Shown here: in pieces, positions 55,774-64,000 of the stretch | How positions within the stretch are numbered: position 1 is the first letter of the stretch | Layout of the letters: each line of letters starts with the position of its first letter | NCBI RefSeq assembly: GCF_021917145.1 | Contig: NC_061078.1 | Location: forward strand, 5,424,808 to 5,488,807 | Source of the DNA: Hypomesus transpacificus | Taxonomy: Eukaryota > Chordata > Actinopteri > Osmeriformes > Osmeridae | Direction: 5' to 3' | Length of the DNA: 64,000 bases | Translations under genes and position numbers: made by a program | The notes under the pieces: model-generated | Told to the model about the DNA's origin: nothing | What the model saw: only the letters and a program-made list of their open reading frames with translations | The model's database searches: none

Positions 55774-58700
55774 CTATCTCGGTGAAGAGCCCAAGCCCTT
55801 ATCTGTGATGACAAAGTAGTTCCTTCCTTTCTGGGTGATGGAGGACAGCAGGGGTGTGACAGGTGTGGAGGCCATTCCTGTTGAAGACAAAGCAGACCTC
55901 TCAACACCTGGTTAAGTACTTCCCGTCGGTTGCCGACATGCGTTAAGTCACCACGGAAAATAATGTGACCCACACACACATCCAGCCTCCTGCATTAAAC
56001 ACAAAACTAGAATCATGCCCGCCCGCCTGCAGCCCCAGACTCCATGAATATTACTTCCAGTTCATCTCCTGTCCTCTTGTGGCCATTGAAGGAAGTGAAT
56101 AAATGAAACAGGATTTCTGACGTTGTCTGTGTGTTCATCCAGCCGGTCTGTCGGAGCCAGTCCCTCCTTCCCCTCACACGGAAGGAGGGACAGGACACGG
56201 AAGGAGGGACAGGACACGACTGATAGTCGTGCACAAGACACGCAGTGCTTGAGGGACACGTAGAGACAGACACGGCCCGAGGTGTCGTTACCCGAGGACA
56301 CGCAGTGCTTGAGGGACACGTAGAGACAGACACGACCCGAGGTGGCGTTACCTGAGGACACGCAGTGCTTGAGGGACACGTAGAGACAGACACGACCCGA
56401 GGTGTCGTTACCTGAGGACACGCAGTGCTTGAGGGACACGTAGAGACAGACACGGCCCGAGGTGTCGTTACCTGAGGACACGCAGTGCTTGATGGACACG
56501 TAGAGACAGACACGACCCGAGGTGTCGTTACCTGAGGACACGCAGTGCTTGAGGGACACGTAGAGACAGACACGGCCCGAGGTGTCGTTACTTGAGGACA
56601 CGCAGTGCTTGACGGACACGTAGAGACAGACACGACCCGAGGTGGCGTTACCTGAGGACACGCAGTGCTTGAGGGACACGTAGAGACAGACACGACCCGA
56701 GGTGTCGTTACCTGAGGACACGCAGTGCTTGAGGGACACGTAGAGACAGACACGACCCGAGGTGTCGTTACCTGAGGACACGCAGTGCTTGAGGGACACG
56801 TAGAGACAGACACGGCCCGAGGTGTCGTTACCTGAGGACACGCAGTGCTTGACGGACACGTAGAGACAGACACGACCCGAGGTGTCGTCACCTGAGGACA
56901 CGCAGTGCTTGAGGGACACGTAGAGACAGACACGGCCCGAGGTGTCGTTACCTGAGGACACGCAGTGCTTGACGGACACGTAGAGACAGACACGACCCGA
57001 GGTGGCGTTACCTGAGGACACGCAGTGCTTGAGGGACACGTAGAGACAGACACGACCCGAGGTGGCGTTACCTGAGGACACGCAGTGCTTGAGGGACACG
57101 TAGAGACAGACACGACCCGAGGTGGCGTTACCTGAGGACACGCAGTGCTTGAGGGACACGTAGAGACAGACACGGCCCGAGGTGTCGTTACCTGAGGACA
57201 CGCAGTGCTTGAGGGACACGTAGAGACAGACACGGCCCGAGGTGTCGTTACCTGAGGACACGCAGTGCTTGAGGGACACGTAGAGACAGACACGGCCCGA
57301 GGTGTCGTTACCTGAGGACACGCAGTGCTTGAGGGACACGTAGAGACAGACACGGCCCGAGGTGTCGTTACCTGAGGACACGCAGTGCTTGAGGGACACG
57401 TAGAGACAGACACGGCCCGAGGTGTCGTTACCTGAGGACACGCAGTGCTTGAGGGACACGTAGAGACAGACACGGCCCGAGGTGGCGTTACCTGAGGACA
57501 CGCAGTGCTTGAGGGACACGTAGAGACAGACACGGCCCGAGGTGCAGTTACCTGAGGACACGCAGTGCTTGACGGACACGTAGAGACAGACACGGCCCGA
57601 GGTGTCGTTACCTGAGGACACGCAGTGCTTGAGGGACTCCAGGAGGTTGGGGCTAGCGAACTTGACCACGCATCTGAAAGGATCGTCCCTTCCCGTCATG
57701 TGTTGGTTGGAGCGGTCTTTGAACCTGGTCTCTAGCTGAGAGGGGAGCACATACAGGACTGCATCAACGCACTGTCATGTGGCTAATTCATTTAGCAGAT
57801 GCTTTGATCCAACGGGATGTAGCGCACGGGGGGATTCGAACCGAGGACCTCTAGATCTGCGGTCGAAATGCCCTAGCCAATGAGCTACGCTTTAACATCT
57901 TACACAAACGCCTTTACAAACACTCAAGTTAATCTATAACAACCTTGTATCTATCCATGAGAGCCAGTCTGCAAGCTGTAGTTAGGGGGTTATGCACTAT
58001 ATGTACACCAGCAGATGACATGGTTACCTTGTAGATGGCGGTTTGCAGTTCAGGGACTTTACCGCTGCCAAAGGCCTCACAGGCCATTTGAATCCTGTTT
58101 CCGGCATTTTCTGCTTGTTCTCTCTCTATGTTGGGATCTGTAAACAGATAAAAGAAGAAAAATAAAATAAATATATATATATTTTTTAAATGGTCTCAAA
58201 GTGAAGCATCATTAGGTACGTTCGACTTCATGCAGCGCCTGCAGCCGACTGTCGGCGCCACATGAAGTAGAACACACCTAATAACACATAACTGGATCTA
58301 TCAACACGATCTAGTACTGGCCATGCCGTGTCCAATGACATACTTTTTGGGGGTGCAACATTTTCCGTAAGTGGGTGTTGTTGGTACTTTGTAGAAAACA
58401 CCTGTAAATGTACAAGAAAGAGAAAATTTGTAAAAAAATATCCATGCAATTTAAAATTCTCTTTAAACGCTTAAACTATTTTATTCTAACTTAAACGTAA
58501 GTTCATGCATTATGTTTTTCAATCATGTTTAATTGTATAACGTGTTTTTACGTGAAGCAGATGGTGTCTATCTTGTGTTTGAAAAGTGCTGAATAAAAAA
58601 AGAGCCTTGCAATACAAGGCTGGAATGGTGACAGAGGTGACAGAGAGGTGACAGAGAGGTGACAGAGAGGTGGCAGAGAGGTGACAGAGAGGTGACAGGG

Positions 58701-60924
58701 AGGTCACAGAGAGGTGACAGAGAGGTGGCAGAGAGGTGGCAGAGAGGTGACAGAGAGGTGACAGAGAGGTCAGCTAGTCCTACCTGCTGGTACTGTCTCA
58801 TCAGTAAGTCTCTGATTGACGTCAGTTTGCGTCCGCTGAGTTGAGCGTCCTTTACGGAGCAGTACCCACAAGCCAGAACCAGAGCCTGCAGGACCCAGGG
58901 AACAAGGAGGGCGTTTAGAGCCCACAAACCTTTGCTTTTAGTCACACCTGTTTTGTACTGTGATGTTTTGTTCACGGGAATGTGCATTTACATGTGTGTT
59001 TTTTCACTGTTTAACATGGCAAAAAAAATCAATGTCATTGTAGAGCTGCGCTCTACCCCTTGATGCGCTCCGCCCCTTGTTGCCCCACTGCGTTCTCTCT
59101 CACTACAAAGGACCCGTATTAAAATGGAAATGTATTTCAATGTAGAAAAAATCTGACCCAAAAATGTAAGGTTCAGAAATTCAGGTTGCTCAAATTCAAA
59201 TTAGCGCCTGAATGCAATCGAACCATCTCACTTCTCCGCGAGATAGTTTGATTGCATTCAGGCTCGATGGCCTTACCTATCCTTGATATCCCGAATGTTA
59301 CAATCAGAATTTTTTCGGATCAAATTTTTTAGGTTCGAATTTTGTGGATCTGAATTGCACCATATAGCCGTACCTGATTACTAATCATAGGGGTTAAAGA
59401 AATAAAAACGTTTGGGTGTTTAGTTCCACTTTGATCCGTTCCCCCCTCTCACCTGGTTGAGCAGAGGTCTGTGCTTGGCCGTCAAGTTGCTCACAAACAC
59501 ATACGGTGTCTGAAGATGGTGGACCACGTATGTAGGCTTCATGTGGTTCGGACGAGTGAAGCTGTCGCCCCAGGCAACACGTATCCAGACAGCCTCATCC
59601 GTGTGCTTCTTGATCTTGATTGACACCTGGGAGAGGGATGATGAAAAGGGGGGGGGCCCAACATGAAACATGCCATGAGTCGTGTATCGGGCAGAATGCG
59701 GCAAATCCATAATCGGGTCTGAAACTGGCCCAGGACAGATGAGGTAGTGACAATTTGTGAATGGACTACACATTAATTGTGACAATTATTTGAAAGATTC
59801 AAATAGCATATATATATTTCCTACATGACTGATGAGCTGCTTGAGGTGGATTTTGAACTTTTTCTTGAACTGGGTCAGCTCCGTGGGCTGGGTCTCGTCT
59901 GGGCAGAGATAAGGATTGCGGTGAGAAACTGCTTTCAAAAGAACATTTTCCAAACGGTTAGCTTTTTAAAGGGAAAAACACAGGTGACCATACCTACGGC
60001 ATCCAGGAACTGGTACGCATACCACATCCCATGGTTAGGGTTATCAATGACGTCTGCAAAAGAAAGAGGAGGCGTTCTAAGGTGCATTCGACTTCATGCA
60101 GCGCCGGCGTCGCCCGCAGCCCGGCTGACTTGAAGCAGCCAATGGCATTCTCAGCTTCAAGGCAGCCGGCTGAAGCCGGTGCTGCATGAAGTCGAACACA
60201 CCTATTGACCCACCGGTACACGTGAACACGTCAGATAATCTAGTCAAGAAACTTGGTTAGCAAATAAACAATTATTTCACTTACACAGCATTTCGAGTTC
60301 TGTGATGTGTTTAACTGTCAGGCCATTTTCCTAAAAAGGAGTGAGGCGGGAAGAACATTATTTCTGTACTGTGTACAGACAGTTAGTGCTACCCAGAAAC
60401 GGAGAGAAAGAGTTGAGTCAACTCCATTGCTTTCAATGAGACTGAAAAGTTCCAAACAAAACAGCAGCGTCGTTGATAAACAGCTTGTAACAGCATTGTT
60501 CGGAGGTAATAAGTAGAATTTATTTTATGTTAAATCTCTTTTTAAAATTTGTCCACAATCAAATGGCGGTACAAATAGCTGTACCATTTAAGCTCATTTT
60601 GTACCATCTAGTACTCTATGACTCTGGTGCTACCAACCTGTGTGACAAGGTAGCTAGCCTAAGTTAGCCTAGCAGGTATAGCTAGCTAATTATATAACCG
60701 TACTACAGTGCAAGTATCTGTTTAGAAACATTGTGCAGACGTCTGCTAGCTACCTCGCAAAGCACGAGTATGTCCTCCGTCAGTACAGCTTTTGTTAGCT
60801 TGAAGTTCAGTGACATGATTTGCTGCCTCGTAAAATGAGCCCATTTAGTCAGCATTGTCTGTAAAGACTGCGCCGGAATCTGTCGTATCAGCTTTTGTAA
60901 TATCCGAATCGTCGACTCGTCCAT
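55774..60924 (-). CDS. cenpn: cenpn, centromere protein N
   Basis: Ten coding exons: 60924-60754, 60330-60285, 60053-59994, 59898-59825, 59626-59453, 58885-58784, 58401-58344, 58137-58028, 57735-57612 and 55877-55774. They sum to 1023 nt, 340 aa plus stop (human 339 aa), with every phase consistent. Recognised blocks: MDESTIRILQKLIRQIP (pyrin-like N-terminal domain), NPNHGMWYAYQFLDA, EAVWIRVAWGDSFTRPN with KPTYVVHHLQTPYVF, AIYKLETRF, DPFRCVVKFASPNLLESLK, and the end TPVTPLLSSITQKGRNYF. CENP-N reads the CENP-A nucleosome through its N-terminal half and pairs with CENP-L through its C-terminal half in the inner kinetochore. Exon 9 ends inside the first unit of a 60-bp tandem array that fills most of intron 9, so donor choice is unusually open. 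Introns also hold a SINE, two MITE-like elements and an 11-bp repeat. Confidence 0.96.
56235..57633 (-). repeat. 60-bp minisatellite (~23 copies) copying the cenpn exon 9/intron 9 splice junction
   Basis: Exact 60-bp period. Read with the gene, each unit is 38 nt starting GTAACGACACCTCGG (intron side) followed by CTCAAGCACTGCGTGTCCTC and AG, which is the last 22 nt of exon 9. Copies vary at few sites: GACACC/GCCACC, CCGTG/TCGTG, CTCAAG/GTCAAG/ATCAAG. Every copy keeps a GT at the junction; one has GTGACG, one has CAA before GTAACG, one has GTAACTGC. In the exon 9 frame a unit encodes NDTSGRVCLYVSLKHCVSSG, 20 residues with no stop in any copy. A second minus-strand frame is also open throughout. 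Confidence 0.96.
57788..57890 (-). mobile_element. tRNA-Cys-derived SINE in cenpn intron 8
   Basis: On the minus strand it has an A box TAGCTCATTGG (57887-57877), a middle part ATTTCGACCGCAGATCTAGA like tRNA-Cys(GCA), and a perfect B box GGTTCGAATCC (57842-57832). A tail GGATCAAAGCATCTGCTAAA follows, shared with the L2-type tail at 5686. It lacks a proper acceptor stem, so it is a SINE, not a tRNA gene. Confidence 0.8.
58212..58282. mobile_element. Short palindromic MITE-like element in cenpn intron 7
   Basis: TTAGGTACGTTCGACTTCAT at the left pairs with the right end ATGAAGTAGAACACACCTAA. It is related to the longer copy at 60078-60204. Confidence 0.6.
58625..58770. repeat. 11-bp minisatellite TGACAGAGAGG (~13 copies) in cenpn intron 6
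   Basis: Tandem TGACAGAGAGG/TGGCAGAGAGG units, starting about 13 bp from the exon 6 donor. Confidence 0.9.
60078..60204. mobile_element. Palindromic MITE-like element in cenpn intron 2
   Basis: Left end AGGTGCATTCGACTTCATGC and right end GCATGAAGTCGAACACACCT are inverted repeats, followed inwards by AGCGCCGGC/GCCGGTGC. The middle also pairs. No ORF. TA flanks the ends; the superfamily is uncertain (Harbinger-like is possible). Confidence 0.65.
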
Positions 60925-61130
60925 GATTTCTCTTCTAATATAGGACACTTCAACACAAACGCTCCTTAGTTACAGGACAAACGATCAGAAATAGTTATCA
61001 GCTCGTATGGCAAAATCAAAATCCAAACAAGCCGCCCCAGACTTAACCGACCAATGAAAAGTTTGTGACGTCATTTCCTTTCGTCCTAAATTTGAATTTA
61101 GTCGCCGTCTGCTGGAGTGGAGTTCAAACT
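60925..61130 (-). promoter_or_regulatory. cenpn: Candidate cenpn promoter with CCAAT, CRE and CHR-like motifs
   Basis: CCAAT at 61051-61055, a palindromic CRE TGACGTCA at 61066-61073, and TTTGAA at 61091-61096 (plus) and 61128-61123 (minus). CCAAT plus CHR (TTTGAA) pairs are common in cell-cycle genes, which suits a kinetochore gene. Motif matches only. Confidence 0.45.
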
Positions 61131-62343
61131 TCCGTTAAATTATACTACAAATGGAGCCTTGAAATATGATTTAAAAGTTTTACATTGAATATTCATATCA
61201 GCAAACTTGCTACACAACCTCGTGCTTTGAACTGTATTGAGGGACTGTTATAAGACATGTCTTTTCATGCAATATAGCCTCATCACTAAGCTGTTGTAGG
61301 ACCCGCCTTTTGTGATAAAGAATCAATTTCATTGGATAATAACCGAACTACTGCTGATGTTCATTTGTTACTGTGAGTTGTCAATCACATGACTGTTCTC
61401 AATTGCTGGTTGGTTCCGTTGATGTTATGAAAGTGGTAGGATAGCTACCACGTTTTGGTGTTTGTGCTATATTTTTACATTGCATATTGCTGTCAAGAAA
61501 TAACTTTGGTAAATTAAAGATATGTCGTTATTGTTGCAATCAATGTATTTCAAATAAGTTTTGAACGTTTCGTTTAACTCATTCAGTGGTAAACACACGG
61601 GGCATAGGCTATTTGTCCTTCAGTGTTGCGTGTGTCACAACAGGAACGTCTGTGTTTGGTGAAACAGTGGATGACCGTTCACTCAGCAATTCTCCAATAT
61701 TCCCCGGAAATATCTCAAATGATACAGTCCTCGAACTGGTGAGTGATTGAAACTATTCGTGATTGTCTACAGACCCACAAGTGAGACCAGGACTAGCTAC
61801 TTTCGGTGTTACCTTGAATCACTGACGCAGTGTAGTTAGCAAGTCTACCTTCTCACTTGATAGTTAACTTGCAGGTGAGTTTGATGATTAGGAACTAGTA
61901 ACATGGATATTAGAAAAATCCCTGTTGTTCTAAAGCCCTAGTGCCCGTCAGCCCTGACATTGTTGCCGTTCTGCTACGCACGCCTTTGCTGAGTAATATT
62001 TACAGCATTTACGCGTCCATAACTAATAGTCTCCATTGTCGTTCCAGGTAAGTGTTTAGCAGACAGAACATCCTCATCGCCATGGCACAGGATGGAGAGG
62101 GGTTTTGAGGATGTAGTATCCTTAAGAATAGTCGTATTACGCCTGGAACGTCGTAAAACCATGGTTTCTCTGGCTTCATTGCTCACATATTTACTGTATA
62201 TAGGCATATACCGGTATAAATATATAAATGTATATAAGTAACGTTTTGTAACTTTCCATAGCTACATACTAATGTTTACAAATAGCTTTAGTGTTGTTTA
62301 TTTGTCTTCCCAGTATTCTTGGAGTTTAAGCCCTTAGCTCAGA
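61131..62343 (+). promoter_or_regulatory. cmc2: cmc2 upstream region and probable 5' UTR exons
   Basis: A GTGAGT donor at 61739 and another at about 61874 could end a non-coding first exon. An acceptor tttgtcttcccag ends at 62313, 30 nt before the start codon. cenpn and cmc2 are head to head, as in human, so shared regulation is plausible. Confidence 0.45.
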
Positions 62344-63349
62344 ATGCACCCAGACTTGTCGCCTCACCTGCACACAGATGAGTGTAATGAGCTGATAACG
62401 CTGTTGAAACAGTGCCACAAGGAGGTGAGCTTTCTCTCTCCCTACACAGCAAACACAGCTGATGCACACCTCGCACCCGGCTATCGCACAGCACACACAA
62501 GCTATCACACAGATAGCACACAGCTATCGCACAGCACACACAAGCTATCACACAGATAGCACACAGCTATCGCACAGCACACACAAGCTATCACACAGAT
62601 AGCACACAGCTATCGCACAGCACACACAAGCTATCGCACAGCACACACAAGCTATCGCACAGCACACACAAGCTATCACACAGATAGCACACAGCTATCG
62701 CACAGATAACACACAGGTATCGCACAGGTAACGCACAAGTAATGCACAGCTAACACACGGCTAACACACAGGCAAGCAAGCTGGCAACCCCGGCAAAAAA
62801 TGACTAGGCTCCCCAATCTCCACATAATTAAGTATATACTTGACAATTTCATTCAATAATATTATTATCATTGTCATTATTTGAACTACAGTGTTGGTGT
62901 CCATCGTCCCTGTGCTCAGCGTGTCAGTGTCTTGTTTCTGTAGCACAACGTCTTGAAGTTCTTTGGCACGTGTAACGACATGGACCGTGCCATGCGTGAC
63001 TGTCTCAAGACAGAGGTAAGAGCTGTTTCTAAATAATAATAACATAATCATGTGTTAATCTAACATTATTTAACATAATTTACTGGCAATTCCAAAGTGA
63101 CGTACATTTGGTGGTGGTGATCGTGGTGGGGGAATTTGAACCTGCAACATCTTGATCTGCAGTCAGTCAACCACTGAAGTATTTCCTGTGTTTCAGGAAG
63201 TATGTGTGGCAGTGTAGCTGCAGCACTGCACTCTTACTTAGTTTGTCTCCTCGTCGACTCCACAGCGTCTGGCCAGAAGGGAGCGCAGCCAGCAGCATGC
63301 CAAGGACATGCAGAAGAGGTTGAAGGAAGGGCCAAAGGAGCCGTTCTGA
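62344..63349 (+). CDS. cmc2: cmc2, C-x9-C motif-containing mitochondrial protein 2
   Basis: Coding exons 62344-62424, 62944-63015 and 63266-63349 give 78 aa (human 79). The start [15 protein letters not shown] is nearly identical to human CMC2. Twin Cx9C motifs are intact: C14 to C24 ([12 protein letters not shown]) and a second pair in [12 protein letters not shown]. These form the disulfide-linked helix hairpin imported by the MIA40 route into the intermembrane space, where CMC2 supports cytochrome c oxidase assembly. The basic tail ends LKEGPKEPF. Donors GTGAGC and GTAAGA and both acceptors are standard; all junctions are phase 0. Confidence 0.96.
62490..62765. repeat. CAGCACACACAAGCTATC repeat in cmc2 intron 2
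   Basis: Irregular units of gcacacagctatcgcacagc and acacaagctatcacacagat, with a higher-order period near 60 bp. Confidence 0.85.
63072..63180 (-). mobile_element. tRNA-Cys-like SINE relic in cmc2 intron 3
   Basis: On the minus strand it reads TTGACTGACTGCAGATCAAG then GCAGGTTCAAATTCC, close to tRNA-Cys middle and B-box sequence. The tail (CGTCACTTTGGAATTGCCAG) is diverged. Confidence 0.6.
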
Positions 63350-64000
63350 GGGGCAGGCGGAGCCACAGTCATGCCCAGGATGGTGGCCCAGGCCTGGGTA
63401 CACGCCTGGAGGAGTCCCTGGGGCTGTCTGGAGAAACCCATAGCATCCTGGTGCTTGTCTGGATCCCTGGAGACACATAAGACTCAATCCGTCGGTCATC
63501 TTTATTTATATGTGCGCATTTTAAAAACAAGTGTCAACCGAAGTGCGGTACATTTGAAACAAAGCAGAAATTAGAACATAGCTGACAGGGAACTGTTTTA
63601 AATTGTGCGTTGATTCACGAACACTGGATTCCTTTTGAATAAAGTGTGACGGGTAACAAAGGAAGGTTTTACTGGTCTACCTTAGTTTTTTTCTAAAGGT
63701 TTGAAGGTTGACAATTTCAGTCAATAAATCCATCACTCATCACACACTGTCTCCATCAGTAAAAAGAAAAGCTTCAGTTTTTGACCCTCCGGCCGGTATC
63801 TCGTCCTCGACCTTCAGCCCGTCTGGCTGAGATATTGTGCCTGTTATCAGAGTGGCTGAAGCCCTTTCAGAGAGTACTGCACACCTGAGGGCTATTCTGG
63901 GCTGTGGTCGATTGTAAGTCGGTCAACCACATCAGTCATCGGAACAGTCTGTTCCCCACACACATACACACACACTCACACAGACACACAAGCACGCTCA
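63350..64000 (+). other. cmc2: cmc2 3' UTR and right flank
   Basis: AATAAA at 63638-63643 is a good polyadenylation signal, giving a 3' UTR of about 310 nt; a second AATAAA lies at about 63724. A CA run starts at 63958. No further exon is recognised up to the window end. Confidence 0.5.

Noticed and set aside
56013-57593. 526-codon minus-strand frame of 20-residue repeats
   Set aside because: It is a second frame over the 60-bp array, without a promoter, domain or codon bias; its openness follows from the 60-bp period.
57788-57890. tRNA gene in cenpn intron 8
   Set aside because: A and B boxes are present, but acceptor stem pairing is missing and a LINE-like tail follows, so it is a SINE.

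Overview
The window looks like nuclear DNA of a ray-finned (teleost) fish. All host genes are vertebrate and intron-containing. The mobile DNA is of teleost type: L2-clade LINEs, tRNA-derived SINEs with LINE-like tails, hAT elements and small inverted-repeat elements. Between genes, micro- and minisatellites are very dense. There is no prokaryotic gene structure, CRISPR array or operon.

Seven host genes can be assembled from splice sites and protein similarity recalled from memory. From left to right: tmc3 (minus, first three coding exons only, the rest lies left of base 1); cibar2/FAM92B (plus, nine coding exons including a 6-nt microexon); a single-exon PPP1R3D/E-type glycogen-targeting subunit of PP1 (minus); the fish C16orf46 orthologue (plus, two coding exons); atmin/ASCIZ (minus, four coding exons); cenpn (minus, ten coding exons); and cmc2 (plus, three coding exons). 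C16orf46, ATMIN, CENPN and CMC2 are neighbours on human 16q23.2 and CIBAR2 lies at 16q24.1, which supports the calls. tmc3 (human 15q25) is an additional linkage.

Layout: 1-3.4 kb tmc3 5' exons; 3.4-21.7 kb non-coding, with an L2 relic split by an 862-bp hAT element at 4.8-5.7 kb and a G-rich 14-bp satellite at 13.4-14.4 kb; a 100-N gap at 21.76 kb; 21.9-25.1 kb cibar2; 25.1-38.3 kb almost only micro- and minisatellites, then a possible long 3' UTR; 38.3-39.3 kb the PPP1R3 gene; 39.9-43.9 kb a full-length-looking L2 LINE with an intact 1020-aa ORF and a 7-bp target duplication; 44.7-46.3 kb C16orf46; 47.4-55.2 kb atmin; 55.5-60.9 kb cenpn; 61.6-63.6 kb cmc2.

The most unusual feature is in cenpn. 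About 23 exact 60-bp tandem units begin at the exon 9/intron 9 junction. Each unit copies the last 22 nt of exon 9 plus the 5' splice site, and 60 nt is 20 codons with no stop. Use of any duplicated donor would therefore give an in-frame CENP-N with n extra 20-residue blocks. Other points of interest are the cibar2 microexon, poly-C-associated frame breaks in cibar2 and C16orf46, and the young L2 copy between two divergently transcribed genes.

Gene names rest on remembered family sequences, not on a database search. Exon borders were chosen by GT/AG, frame continuity and family alignment; there is no transcript evidence.
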